From contig LSYV01000053.1 of NCBI GenBank assembly GCA_001584585.1, positions 471,597 through 535,596 of the forward strand: a stretch of 64,000 nucleotides of DNA, given 5' to 3'. The stretch comes from Gonium pectorale (taxonomy: Eukaryota; Chlorophyta; Chlorophyceae; Chlamydomonadales; Volvocaceae). Shown piece by piece: positions 1 through 12,890 of this stretch (position 1 is its first letter; each line of letters begins with the position of its first letter). The position numbers and the translations under genes were made by a program. The notes beneath the pieces were generated by a model, which was given only the letters and a program-made list of their open reading frames with translations, was not told the origin of the DNA and did not search any database.

Positions 1-3000
1 AGGGGGGAGGGGGTTTTAGAAGCAATCGGTTGACGAGGACGCACTGGCCTCCAGCTACAGTCTCCCCTCTGGCGGCCAAGCCACGAGGGAGGGGCGTGGG
101 AGTGCATTCAGTCCGTGTCCAAGCTGCACCGGCAGAAGCGATACGAGCCCCCGCATCATACAGCTGCGGGGCGAGGGGAGGCTACATCGCCCTCGCCCCC
201 TCACGCCCTCGCCCCGCAGGTGCCCCCATCCTCTCCCCACCCGTACACACCCCTCATGTGTGGTGCTCTCCGGCTCGGCCGTGTTGTGGGGAACCGCTAG
301 CCGGTCCGCACACGGCCAGCTCCATTGCATCCTAACACCCCCTGGCTCTTGTCGCTCGTACGCCGGTACGGCCCCCGTCACTTAGTGCCCCCGTCACTTA
401 GTCATGGACCGCCCCTTCCCCCATTTTTCCACAGCAATTCGGTAAAGGGTTTTGAGTGTGGCGCATAACTACTCTGCCCCTGTTTTGCCTCGCCCGCCCC
501 ACATGTTCCATCACCGTCCACTGCTAACTTCTTCTGCTGCTTCCGCCGTCCGCCCGCCCACCCCGTAGGTCAGTACAAAGTGATGAATGGGTCAGTGCCG
601 TGGGGAACGTCCGTCTGGGCAGGCCCGCGCTCGCGGTGTCAGTGCTGTGCCAGTCTGTCCGCGTGTTAGGTTAGGTGGGTGGGCTTGGGGTCTCCGCCTC
701 CTCCTCTTCTCTGTGTCAGCAATATATCAGCGACTACAACCGCGAAGGTATGCCACGGCACGGATCGCTCGTCGCTGACATCGCAGTTTTGCAGGTCGTC
801 TTCAAAACTTCCAAGACCGCCGTTCCTCCTACTACCGTACTGAGTATGCGCTTCGGTGTCCACGACGCGACCCGTTTCCCGTTCCGTATTACTCCCCATA
901 CACGCAAACACACACGCACGGATGCCTGCTTGATGCTTGTATGCTTGAACACGCAGTTTGCGCATGTAACATGCCATAGAGGTTATAGTTTTTGCTTGCT
1001 GCGTGCTTGCTCACAGCTTGTCTCAGCCATCACCCCGACAGCTTTACCAACTGAAGCAATGTTTCCTTCTGCGAGCGCGCCGCGTCTTCTGCATACACAC
1101 CACACACGGGGGCTGGCTTACCTGCGTGAGCACTTGGCTCACGTACTGCTCCCCCAGCGGCCAGCTGAGCAGGGAGCCGCTGGCTGCGGGAGAGACGGGC
1201 CCTCCGATGAAGGCGCTGAAGCGGATGATGGTGCAGTCGGTCAGCCGCACCACCTGCGGGCGGAAGGGGGCGGTTACGTGTGCGGGGGGTCAGTGACATG
1301 GGAGGGCGTTTGTAGGGGTGCGGGAAGGCGGGGGGGGGTGGCAGTGAGAGCAAGGGGTGCGGGGGGGATGAGAGGGCAAATAGAGCAACCATATTAGAGC
1401 ATCGGCCCTTGGCTTGAGGCAGCGCGCGCAGAGAGCAGCCGCGGCCCGCGTGGAGGTGGGGGATGGGCCGGCGAGGGGCCGATGCAGCGGAGTTAGCGGG
1501 AGGGGGCTTAGAGCGGGCCCCAGGGCGCCAGGGGTGAGGATGTTCCAGCGTTCAAGCCCCGTGGGGAACAGGGCGCTGAGAGGAGGCGGGGAAGCGGATG
1601 AGGGCGCTAACCGGCCTTCATCGGACAACATTGGGATGAAAATGGGGGGGGGGTGTCAGAAGCAAATGTGTGACGAGGACGCGCTGGCCTCTAGCTGACA
1701 TCTCCCGTGATGGGGTTGAGGGGTTATAGGAGACCCCATGGGGGCGTGCCGTGCTAGGGCTGCAACCGTGGGGCGTTTGGGAACACAGGAGAAGTTGTCG
1801 CGTGGGGCAGGGGCGGCGGGATGGGAGACGATAACTCAATGGAGCGTGCTTGCATCCAGCAGCAGCAACCTCAAGCCCGGCGGCCGGCCAGCCGTTGTCA
1901 CCACGAGAGGGGACATAGGAAACCAAGTACATAACCTGCGCCCGAGTAACGACACTCTTACCCAAATACGCTCACTTAGTCACGCCTTTCTGTCGATTTC
2001 GGTGCCCTACCTTCGAAGCGTCGTCAAGGGACGTGACCTTGACTATCCCGGAGCTGCTGCTGGTGCCGATCACGGTGGCGGAGACGGGCATGGAGAACAG
2101 GCGGGCCAGCCAGGGGCTGCGAGGGTGTGGCGAGAGGAGCGGGAAGGCAGGTGGGGTTCAGGGCACGGGTTTGGCGAGTTTGGCTTGCGGAGTTGACGTG
2201 CCATGAGGAATGGCACGAACGCACGAGGAGCCCTTGTCAAGCGCCTGCGCTTGCGACTCCCGCGCCACCACCACCACCCACCCATACCGTATTGCGATTC
2301 GGTGCCCGTTCCCCATATTCGCTGCCGCCCACCCACCGCTCCGCAACGCACCGCCACCCACCGTCCGTCCAGGGCGTTCACCGCTGCCGCAGCCCCTAGC
2401 GTCTGCGACAGCCAGCCCGCCTCCAGTTCGCCCACCACAAGGTTGCACCCCGTCAGGATGAGCTGTGGGGTGGGCGTGGCGCTGCCGTTGCCGCCCGACC
2501 TGAGGCCGAGGAAGTTCGGAGGAGGGGAAGGGTTTGGATACCAGCGGGCTGGGCGCCATAAGCAACCGCGGACGAGGGAGTGCAGGAGGGCCCTTGCCGC
2601 ACTGCCGCATGTACGAGGGTCATGCCGTACACATACAAACACACCTGGACACGCGCAGCGGGTGCGCCCATGCCGCAAAGTAGTCGAGCGTGGAGGTGAC
2701 CATCGGCGAGTACGGCAGGCCAAGCAGCGACACGTCCTTGATCCGGATCGTCGCGCCGGCTGCGTTGTACGACGCCGCCACGAAGGCACCCGCCACGCCG
2801 CCAAAATCGATCTGGGCAGTCGGGAAAGGCCGTGTCAAGCCGCCATTACGGTAAGAAGGACGCGCTTCTCCGCCTTTCCCCTCCCCCTCCCCACTGCCGC
2901 CCCCCCTGCGCCTCCCCTACCCCTCCCCGCCTCAGGTGCCAGCACTGCGAGGACGCGAACGCGTGGCGCCTGCGCGGCCTGCCGGTCAACACGCCAGGGC

Positions 3001-6000
3001 CATGACACTCAGCAAGATGCAGCGGTTAGGGCGGAGAAACAGCTCGTAGTAGAGCAGCTTGTGAGGCATGCTTGCCGATGCCGAGCGCTGCCCCGGAGCT
3101 TGAAGAAACGCAGGATGGGCCACGGTGTGGCCACAGCAGTCCCTGGCCCACAACAATCACGCACTTCCACGGCGCGGGGTGAGCTCAGGAACCCGAACAT
3201 TGCCCGTGAAGCCCTCAGCGCGGTGCAGTGGCGATCACCGAAAGCATACCTTGGATCTTCATCGCCGGACCCCAAACGCGGAGTCGTCACGATCTCACAG
3301 ACGCAGGCCCGATGCTGAAAGGCCAATGCGCACGGTTTCGGGCTTGGTGGTGGTCAACGGTCCACCGCAAACCCTCTGCCCTGCGTTCACCCTCCTCCCC
3401 TACCTGTACGGGTGACATCGTATTGCCGTACACCGACAGCACCATCCCCGGCGGCAACTCAACGGGCCGCCAGCTGGCCGCATCAACCGTCAGGTTGTTC
3501 GAAATCGAGATCATGAGCGAGTCGGTTGTGACGTTGATCAGTCGGCTGACCGTTGACCGGAGCTGGGCGGCGCCTGCCGTACCGGTGCCGTTGATGAAGG
3601 TGCCGCTGCAGGTCCAGGGCGGCTGGGGCCCGCCGGGGCAGGTGACGGGGGAGGGCCCCGTCAGCAGAGCGCCCAGCGACGCCGCTGCCGCGGCGGCGGC
3701 GGTCGTGTCGGCTGGCGACATGGACATGGACCCGTTGCCGTACAGCATGATTCCGTTGAGGATCTGCAGGCCGTTATCGGTCGTGTAACGCCAGTTGGCC
3801 GACCGGCAGAGCACCCTGGTGAACGACTGCAGCTCGCTGCAAGGGCGGCGGTCGGGCGAGGGGGCGGCGGAGGCAAGGTCAGTAGCCGTCCGTAGGATTG
3901 GATGAATCATGTCGCTCTTTACTGCGGGTTGACGGCAACTGGTGATCGGATGCGCGGCAGCCCGCGCCCACAGGGGCGCACAGCGCCACCGCTCCCCGGT
4001 CATGGGTAGACTGACGGCAAATCGCATGGACCAGCGCGCAGGCACGGGGCTTCCAAAGCTTGGCGGGCGGCGCGCAACCGCGGGCGGGCTCGCCGGCGGC
4101 GGCACCGCATGCTGCTGCTGCTGGCGCGGCTGCGGCGGCGTGCGGAGCTGCACAATGGGGTCGTGGCTGCGGCCTACGCACGGCGCCACCGCCGTTGCCG
4201 GCCCCGCAAACCCCCCTCGCCGGGCGGGGGCAGCCGCAACCCGTCTGCGGTCGCGCAGCCGTCGTCTCTCCTTCCTCGCCCGCATCTCCCCCCCCCGCTT
4301 CATCATCGCATCTGGTATGCACGGGCCGGGCGGTGGGATGGGATCACAGCTTCTTCGCGGCCGCTTCCACACATGCGCCCACTGCCGTCCCCGGCGGCCC
4401 ACACATCGCCAGCAGCACCTTGTCTCTCCCAGTCGGACGTTCGGGCCGGGTCGGGGCCACGGGCTGGGCTTGGGAACACAGTCAGCCAGGGACTTGGCCG
4501 GTTCGGACTAATAAACCCGTCAAACCACTGGGCCATGTGGTCCATACATGCACAGGACCACCGGGAGGCGCGGCATCGGCAACAACCGGGAGCAGCATCG
4601 GGAATACGCTCCGGAATGCGCTCACCGGGGACCCTGGCCCCTCCCTTCCACCCTCAGCGCTCAGCCAATTGTTATCGGTCGGGAGCCCTATGCGCCCCAG
4701 GGCTTCTCTACTGAGAATGCCTTCCAACCCTCTACCCCCCGTTTCACGCTCAGCGTCCTGGCCCACCCCCAGCCAACCTGCTACAGCGGGGGCCCGCCAA
4801 CCGCCACCCGCGCAGCATTCAGGCGCCCCGCCCCGCCCACGGAGACCGCTCCCACCCATCCGGCAAGCCCCCTGCCCACCTGACCTGATCCCACAGCCGG
4901 CGACAGCCGGCGGCCAGGAATCGCACGTGAAGCACAAAGCCTTGGGCGCCTGACCCACCGCCGCTACGCGGCCGCCCCACCAGTCACCCACGGTACATGT
5001 AGCGCTGTATCGCCGGTTCAACTTGGACGGCAAGCTCCGCCGAACGGCCTCGCCCCCGCGCGAGCCAGCCCCCACGGCCGATAAACTCCCTCAGTCCACC
5101 ACATCCCCGCTGCACAGTCCCGCTCCTCTGCCCATAGCGCCATGACAGCCCCGGCCCCCCGGACACCTGCTGCTCCTCACCCGCAGCTCGCGGCCACCAG
5201 TTGGACGTTATCCAGAAACACCCTCGCGCCCGAGGACACCGACACCACGTGCGCCAGCATGCTGAGTGGGTAGGAGGCGGAGCTGGCGGGGAGCGGCGGC
5301 AGCCGCACGGTGAGGCTGGAGAGGCGGAGCGTGGCGTCTGGCGGGCGGGGCGAGCGGTAGAGGGTTGACGGGAGGGGCGAGGGGACGGTCAGAGAGGGAG
5401 AGGAGCTCAGCTTGGGAGGTCAGGGCGGTGGGTGGGAGGAGGGTTGGGACCCCGGCTCTGGTAAGTGGGTGCGTCGCTGCGTGGGCGCGGCGCGGGTGGC
5501 GGGCAGACGAACGCCTGAAGATGGAAGCGCGGGTTGGGGGGCCAGGGACAAAAAGGGTCGCTGGTGATGGGACCAGGCAGAGCTGGTATGCCGTGAGGAA
5601 GGGCTGGCGGCAGGCGGGTGGCCGCAAAACGGTAGGATAGGATGTGTTGAAAAGGAAAACAGGAAAATAGGAAAATAGGAAAATAGGATGTGTGTGCCGT
5701 AACGGGTTTCACGCCCATATCACGCCCAGGGGCCGAAACCTCGACCCTCGGGCCAACGGCGGGTTATGCGGGTTATGCTGCGTCCGCACGCACGCACGCC
5801 GCCCCCTCACTGGTTTGCACGGTGATAGCGCGTGGCGTGGACGAGTTGGGAGGCGTTGGGTAGGTTGACAGGTCCAGCGACGAGAACGGCCCGGTTGCGC
5901 TCGCGCCCTCCGTGCCCGAGCCCACGCCAGCAATAGTGAGTTCTGAGGTGACGCTGACAATGTCGGATGTGCTGAAACGGTACGTGCCCGTCTGGAGGTT

Positions 6001-6189
6001 GACCCTGCCGGCCGATGCCGTTGCGAGCAGGCTCGGTAGAGTGGTTGATATATCCTGGGCTCTGCAAAAGCTAGCTGAGATGGCGAAAAGTGCCGCAAGT
6101 GCCCAGAAAAGCTGGACCACACTGAGAGACCACCTTGCCACGCCCGCAACGCCGTTGCCGCACGCCAACTTATAGCTGTTGGTCACCAT
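1..6189 (-). CDS. Secreted or membrane-anchored surface protein, putative beta-helix repeat ectodomain (3' end beyond left edge)
   Basis: The start ATG at 6189-6187 opens a protein with a hydrophobic stretch at about residues 27-44 (VVQLFWALAALFAISASF), read as a signal peptide or signal anchor. Phase-consistent exons: 6189-5811, 5337-5181, 3836-3404, 2811-2653, 2462-2362, 2116-2011 and 1253-1122. Together they give 489 in-frame codons, and the gene continues off the window. The ectodomain has recurring short strands of the type xVxLxNVTxxSLxIxI, several N-glycosylation sequons (NGS, NVT, NLT, NGT) and conserved cysteines. This resembles pectin-lyase-like right-handed beta-helix surface proteins of volvocine algae, but that fold is my inference. 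Many algal proteins with such ectodomains are receptors with cytoplasmic enzyme domains; the missing 3' part would tell. An extra exon between 3403 and 2812 is possible, and none was found with confidence in 1-1121. It faces EMC3 head-to-head. Confidence 0.62.
18..66. repeat. 49-bp dispersed repeat, copy 1
   Basis: It matches 1658-1706 over the same 49-bp length without gaps. Shared blocks are AGAAGCAA, TGACGAGGACGC, CTGGCCTC and TCTCCC. Both copies follow a G-rich run. Confidence 0.7.
1658..1706. repeat. 49-bp dispersed repeat, copy 2
   Basis: This is the partner of 18-66. It lies in an intron of the surface-protein gene, between exons 2116-2011 and 1253-1122. Confidence 0.7.
4693..4730. 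repeat. Dispersed repeat with 33-bp identical core, copy 1
   Basis: It shares an exact 33-bp core, including CAGGGCTTCTCTACTGAGAA, with 12854-12890. It lies in an intron of the surface-protein gene. Confidence 0.75.
5653..5687. repeat. Short AT-rich tandem repeat, 8-bp unit
   Basis: AGGAAAAT is repeated three times perfectly (5661-5684), with a degenerate unit on each side, in the first intron of the surface-protein gene. Confidence 0.85.
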
Positions 6190-6510
6190 GATAAGCGCTG
6201 GCCTGAACTTGCCGCTTTCCGAGTACAGAGCCAGACGACTATTCTACTAGCCGTAGCAACAGCAGTAATACATTGCTTAAGTTAAGAGGAAAACATTTTG
6301 ATGGCAGGCCAGCTTGCTGTTGAATATTGTTGGGACAAGGGCATGGTGCATCCATTTCAGATCATCATTTCGTTTTATGACAGCCTGAATGGAATGGACA
6401 ACCTACAGAAAGGAGGCTGTTGTTGTACGTGTTGTACGCGTTTTCCTCGCCCCACCTCCATGCAAGTCAGGCTATATACCATGTTCCTTTGAGTGACAAC
6501 ACCAACAAAG
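6190..6510. promoter_or_regulatory. Shared divergent 5' region of the surface-protein gene and EMC3
   Basis: The two start codons are 321 bp apart on opposite strands, so both 5' UTRs and core promoters must lie here or overlap. The stretch is more AT-rich than the flanking exons. I see no clear TATA box at a standard distance from either gene. Confidence 0.5.
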
Positions 6511-9500
6511 ATGTCAGTGCATCAGCTCGTGCTGGACTCGGCTGTCAGGGACTGGGTCTTCATACCCCTGACCCTGGCCATCGTGCTCATGAAGCTCTTG
6601 ACGCAGTATATGCATCAGGTGGGCCTGCCTCCAGCAGTGGATACACCCTTGAGGCTGTCGGTCGAGATCGCTTTGGCGTGGCCCGTGTAGACCCTAAACC
6701 GCGTGCCTGTCCGGGTGAAGGAGTCCGTGCAAACTGTGTCCTCAATTGAAACCCTCCCGAGCACGGCAGGCTGGGACTGACGCCCCTCAACACACCCTTG
6801 CCGCACCTTTCATGCCCTCCTCCCCGCCGTTGCCCGGCAGCTATTTAGCGCTCCTCCCCCCTCTAACAAGGAGCTGAAGGAGGTTCGGGAGATGCAGGCA
6901 GTCACGCGGGCCGGCCGGCTCCGCGCCATGGGCCGCTTCATCCCAGAGACGTCATACAAAATGCGCAAGGACTACTTCGCAGGGGTGCGTGCGTACGCCA
7001 TGGGAGGGGAGCTAAGCAGCTTGGAGCAGGCCCACATAGGGATGGAAGGGGCCTTGCCGGCTAAATACCTGGCAGTGCGCAGGAGGGGTCCAGTAGAAGG
7101 CGGGAAACACCACTGCCTTAGCAACACGGCCCTTCGTCTCACTCCCCTGCCCCTCCCCGCGCCATTGCTTCCCGTACCCACCATCTGAGCGCCCCCCTGT
7201 CCCTCCTATCCTTCACCCTACAGGAGAAGGGGCTATTCTCGCAAAAGCCCATGACCCGATCACCGCAGGTGGGGGGGTTGAAGCTCAGCGCGCGGACCCG
7301 GGCGGGACAGGGCTGGGCGTGGTGGTTGGGGAATGCACGCATCACGGACAAGATGCTGCACGGCGGACTGGCCTTAACTGCCCGCGCCTTGGCTGCCGCG
7401 CGTGCATTGCCGCTCTCCATGTTGCTGGCCACTTTCACGGTTGTCACTGTCTTGGTTAGCGTCAGGCGGCTGACGAGGCGGGAACACCACCAGGACAGCT
7501 CGGCTCAGCTTGTCTGGTGCTGCCGGAGCCGTCCGCCAGCGGCATGGCGGCAGCGGCTCGCTGCCTCGAGCGGTCGGCGGCGCACTAGCGCAGCGGGAGG
7601 ATGGATCCAGAGAACGGGACAGGCAGGCGCTGCTGGAGCCGGGTGGCGGGGCGGCAGGCTCGGCCCAGCGAGCACCCCCGGCGGCGGCCGCAGCGACAGC
7701 AGCCCCCGGGTTGCACGTGGTGGTCGCATCCGGCGTACTGGAGCGCGCGCTGCCGGGACGGAGCGTAGCACTCCCCTTTTTTCTCCGGCCCGCCCGCCCA
7801 CCGCCATCCGCCCCTTTGGAGCTGTAGGGCAGCATAGGGCATAGGGCCTGTCGCTCCTGCGCCACCACCAAACCCTAAAGGATGGCGCTGATTGCGGGCA
7901 TGCACAGCAGCGATCGACGTCAATGATGCGGCGGCGGTGCCCTGCGGCGGCGACGGCGGCGGCCTGTCGATATGCTGCCCTCATTGGGGTGCCCAGCAGC
8001 TGGCGTAAGCGACCGCACGCAGTGGCGCATCCCAGCCCGGACGGCTGCCCGCCGCTCCCGCCACCCCGTTGCGCTGCGCGGCGGGGGGGGGCCCTTCGGA
8101 GGGCCCGGGCGGCGCCTTCGGAGTGCCTAGGGGGGCCGGCCGGAGAGTGCCCCGCCGTACCTGCGTGCAATTGGGCTTGTACGGCGGAGGGATTGCAGAT
8201 TGCGTAGAGCGAGTTCGGGCCCCGCTCTTTCAGCTAGCGTGAAGTTGGGAGCCGCCGGTCTCCCGTAAGTGTTGGCTGCCCGTGCGGCACCGGGGCCGCG
8301 GCTGAGCGCACCACCCAGGGCACCGCTGCCCTTTGTGATGCCGGCAGTCTCAGACGGTGGTAACGAGCAGCCGAGGGACTGGCGGGCTGCCGCGGCCGTT
8401 TCAGCGCTGGCCGGTCCCTTTACGCGCCACGCTGTGGCCGGTGGGCACTTCCAGAAGAATGGGCCAGAAGACTCCTGTCTGTACACCGCCACTCCACCTC
8501 GCCCCCCCCCCTCTGCGGCATCGGACGCTTCGCCCTACCCCTTGACGGGTACACCCTGCGGCCCCGCCCCGCGCAGGAGGCCATGGCCACCGACCCGACC
8601 GTGATGGTGGACATGATGAAGAAGAACCTCACCGGCATGGTGCCGCAGGTGGGGCCCGCGGCGTGGAAAGGTATTGGTTAGTGTGTGTTGCAACATGCGC
8701 ACGGCATGCGGGTAACAGTGTCGTGCAAATGATAACTGGTTGGTGTGTGTGTGATGAGAGTGTGACACGCGATTGGTTGGGTGTGAGTTAATTGAGCCGG
8801 GAGGACCTTACGGGGGTGGCGCCGCAGGTGAGCGGAGTGGGGGAACCACTTAGGGTCCGGGGCTGACGATGGGGTCTCGGACGAGAAGTAGGGCGGTGGC
8901 GCAGGCGGGCCTCATGGGCTGAGAACGCTCTGGTGATATGTGGCGCGAAGAACGCGCACGGGGACGGAGGGGAGCGCGGGTATGTATGTGGTTGTATGAC
9001 CAGGGAATGACAGTGGGAAGTGTGCCCTCGGCTCATCCTCGGCCCCTCCTGCCCTCTCGTCAAAACGCTTCACAAACCTGTGCCCCCTCCTCCCCGCCCA
9101 ACCCCCACCCACCCACTGAGAATCCCCCACCCTCTCGCCCACCCCCCTTGCAGCTGGCCATGGGCATGGTGGTCAACTTCTTCTTCCAGGGCTTTGTGAT
9201 TGGCAAGGTGCCCTTCCCGCTCAGCCCGCGGTTCAAGCCCATGCTCCAGGTGGGCTGGGGTCTTGGGGCAGCGCCTGTCGCACAGTGTCGTGATGCACAG
9301 TATTGCAGTGTCGTCGGGCGGTCGGCACCCGCATGTGCAGCGGCGAAGGTGCAGCGTTGCGAAGGGGAGAAGCGGCTCAGTCGGGGGCGGTGGTTGCAGC
9401 GGGCTGGCTTGCGTCGCAGGGAGGGCGAGCATGCCTAGCACGCCGCGGCTCGCCCTCCCTGCGACGCCCCTGTATGGAGGAGCGGCCCCGCCCTCACGGC

Positions 9501-10950
9501 GCTCATCCTCCCAGCGTCACACCGGCCACTCCCGCCTCCTTGTCACGATCAAACCCCAACATTCGCAATTCGTCCATGGCCGATGGCCCCTCCGGCTTTG
9601 ACGGACGTGTAACATGTAAGCTGTCACGATCAAGAAGCGGAGCAGACACGGCTTTTTCCCTGGTCCACTAGTACACACTCCAGCGTCCTTTGCCCCCGTC
9701 CTTGGCTTAGCCGCCGGATCGGCTAGGGCCGCTGGAACAGTCTCCCCAGACTTCGTCCCCTCCCCCTCGCCCTCGCCCGTCAACACATCCGCCTACAACA
9801 ACACAACGCATCCCCACACGCAGCGCGGCATGCAGTGCGTCCCCAAAACTCTTTCCCCTTCGCCTAGCAGCCTGGACGCTTCACCGCCACCCCCGGCAAC
9901 GCACCGCCCCCCAACCCCACACGCAGCGCGGCATTGACCTGGCCTCCCTGGACGTGTCGTACTTCACCAGCCTGTCGTACTACATCCTGCTGCTCTTTGG
10001 ACTGCGGGGGGCCTTCTCGTTGGTGTTCAGGTGCGTTTTGAGGGGCCGCGTCCGGCATTCGCACGGTGTGCGGGCGAGGCGCTCTGTCCATGTCCTGGCG
10101 ACGAACGGTGGGGGGCAGCGGGGAAGGGATGGCGTGTACTTGGGTCACGCACGGCGCGCAACGTACGCGCCCCCTCCCCCACATCTCACACCCCACACCC
10201 CACACACACGTGCGCGCGCATACGCATGCCGATAGCGCACTTTTACGCACAGATCGTATAGGTTGTAGAGTACACATGGAACGGCGTCCCGTCCGTCTAC
10301 ACACACACAAACACACACCGTCCGCCACCCGCCTGTCATATGCTCTCTGCCCCGTGCCGCGCACCCTCGCTGCGCCCGTCCAGGGAGGACGTTGTTGACG
10401 AGACGGAGATGATGAAGCGGCAGATGAACCCCATGGGCGCCGCGGGGCCCATGGGCGTGGACATGGAGAGCATGTTCAAGCAGGAGAAGGCGGCGCTCAA
10501 CGCGGTGAGCAAACACCATCTCAAACACAACACACTTTTGACTTGGTTGGTGCTCCTTGCTTAAGTTTGCTGAAAACATTCGAAAATTGCGATGCGTTGG
10601 ATCTGAAGGCCACGGTGGGGCACTCCGCAGACAGGCCATGAGGGTTTGGGCACGCCATAGAGAGGGCCCAGCTGAGCAAGGCAACAGACACCGCCGGACA
10701 GCCGGGCGCGGCAGATGGGGACAGCCGGTGGCGGCGGGGAAGGTGGCGTGACGTGGCTGGGGTCTCTCGCCGCCGGCTCATGACCCGCCCATGGCTCTGC
10801 GCGATACCCACAGCTGCCCCGAACGTGGCTTGAGCTGCCGGTGTGGACGGCCCTTACCTTTGCCAGGTGGACCACGAGTGGGAGATGGAGAGCGCGGAGG
10901 AGCGCGCCGTGGACGTGATGCGCCGGGCCATCAAGGCCAAGAAGCTGTGA
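6511..10950 (+). CDS. EMC3: ER membrane protein complex subunit 3 (EMC3)
   Basis: EMC3 is the Oxa1/YidC-superfamily core subunit of the ER membrane protein complex, which inserts tail-anchored and multipass proteins. Eight exons splice in phase: 6511-6618, 6841-6984, 7224-7268, 8577-8648, 9154-9249, 9927-10030, 10384-10504 and 10867-10950. They give 257 residues, against about 261 in human EMC3. Diagnostic stretches in the family's order are LLDS-like VLDSAVRDWVFIPL at the N-terminus, RFIPETSYKMRKDYF, DPTVMVDMMKKNLTGMVPQ, KVPFPLSPRFKPMLQ, DVSYFTSLSYYILLLFGLR and a C-terminal acidic/basic tail with DHEWEME. Three membrane segments are expected: near residues 10-27, 120-145 and 165-190. The polar EDVVDETEMMKRQMN segment follows the last helix. 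Introns 3 to 5 are long (about 500-1,300 bp) and hold no other convincing gene. Confidence 0.96.
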
Positions 10951-11455
10951 GGAGCTGGCGGCCGAGGGAGCTTAGGTGAAGCGACTTGGGCCAGCCCGCC
11001 CTCCATCTTACCCACCAGAACGACGCAGTAGTTTCCGGGCGGCAGTTCGGGTCCCCCAGTGTCAGGGTTACCGTCGGTCAATCTGTTCGCATATCTGTGA
11101 GTCTCTCTGTCTGCCGTAAAGGCCTCGCCGCCTGATGGGTGAATGGCGTGTGGCTGCCAGACCGCTCCTATCAGAACCTTGTTCCAACGGCTACACACTG
11201 GTTATCCATGTGCCCCACGTTGCCCCAGCCGTGGCGGGAGTGAAAGGAGCTGTGCGCGGCCGCGTCGGTTGTCGCCCGAGCCACACCGTTGTGTGCTTAT
11301 AGGGTTTTGTTGGTCGGGGGGCGGCTGGCTGTGTAGCTGGGGGGCTGCGTGAGGGGCACAGGAGCTTTGAACAGCATCACCGGGCTAGGGCTTCATATTC
11401 TGGAAAGGGGGTGCGCGGGGGTACGGCAGTGGCTGGCGCGACAAGGCTTTCGGCG

Positions 11456-11460
11456 TGTAA
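11456..11460 (+). terminator. TGTAA polyadenylation signal of EMC3
   Basis: This is the first TGTAA, the usual volvocine polyadenylation motif, downstream of the EMC3 stop codon. It implies a 3' UTR of about 520 nt. A second TGTAA at 11850-11854 is an alternative site. Confidence 0.5.
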
Positions 11461-12853
11461 GAGCTCGCAGCGGGCACAGAGGCATTTGTGCCGCGTCTGC
11501 GTGCGCTGTGACCGTTGTGACCCGAGGGGCATACGTGCAAGCTTGGATGGTGGCAGTGGCCACCAACTGGAGGGAGACGACAGCAGACAGTTGACGTGGT
11601 TCACCGACCGTGCGTGCGGAATCCGCGCCTGACTGACAGTTTGTGGCGGCAGTTGGCTTGCTTTGAGACAAGGGCGGCACCCTGCCTGTTGGCTCCTCAG
11701 CAATGCCGGGGGAGGCGGGCGGGCGGGCACATCTGAATTGGGAGAGGCTGCCACACAGTTGAGCGCCGTACGCACCGGTTTTTGCCTCTTGCCTGACGCT
11801 CGCATATCGCTGTGTTTTAGATACAGGTGTATGCCATTGAAGAGCGGCTTGTAAAGAACACAACGGCGTGCTTTGTACACACGCGTGTTTCGGTGTCGCA
11901 TCGTGCACCCCGCCTTCTGCTACTTTCCCTGCTGGAGTGCCGTCCGTGAGATCTTGGGCGGGCGCACCCCTCCCAAGTGGGGTCAGGTCGGAAACTATCA
12001 GGGTGCAGCTGACCGGGGAACCGATGGTTGTTGCTGTATGGTTGGCGCATGGAGCCCAGGTTGTGGCGGATCCCGGAGCAGAGGCCGAGCCTTGGATGCG
12101 GCGCTGTTGCCCTCCTTATGCGCTCATTGCATGGACCACCCGCCGCGGCGTCCGCCCGCCGTGAGCGCACGCTGTGAGCGCACGCCGGCGTGTCTCCAAC
12201 TTCGCGGCTTGACTCGCCCTTCCTCGTCTCCCTTTGCTGGCCGTAGCCTTCCCCCGCTTCCCCACAGACCCAAGAGCCAAATCCGCAAGGCCCTCCATGC
12301 CCTCCATGCCCCCCTTACTATCTTCCTTGTGAGGGAATTCGGAGCCTGGGTGTGGCTGAAGGGCCTGGGACGTTCATGGGGCACGTACCCCGCGGCGTTT
12401 TACTAGGGATCCGCGCATTTCACCTGCCCTGGACTCGTGGACTGTCTCCTGTTTCGTAAACCCCCTAAATCCCCCATGTCGCTAAACACCGGAAACCGGG
12501 GCCACAACCGGGCGGATTTGAATCTCCTAATGAAGTTAGCAAGCCTGCGCCCCCATGCCGCCGACCGGAGCCTTCCCCTCGAGCATGGCTATCCATTCCA
12601 GCGCCTGCGACCGCGTTCGACAGGAACAATCATGCGGAGCGCTATCGCGTTACACACACAGCCCGACCTGCTTGCATCAAAGAGACGAACAGCAAGGCCG
12701 CACGAGCCGCACGCGTCCGCTGCAGTGCTCACCGACCCATTGCATTCCTCCCATGCCCTTCTGCCTCTTCCTCTCGCAACACATCTTCACATAACCTGCA
12801 CGCCTATCGACGCGCCTTCAACTCCCCCGCCCAACGCCTCGGGACGTTCGGGA

Positions 12854-12890
12854 CGCCCCAGGGCTTCTCTACTGAGAATGCCTTCCCACC
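12854..12890. repeat. Dispersed repeat with 33-bp identical core, copy 2
   Basis: This is the partner of 4693-4730, same orientation, 8.2 kb away in intergenic DNA downstream of EMC3. Both copies are followed by a C-rich run. Confidence 0.75.
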
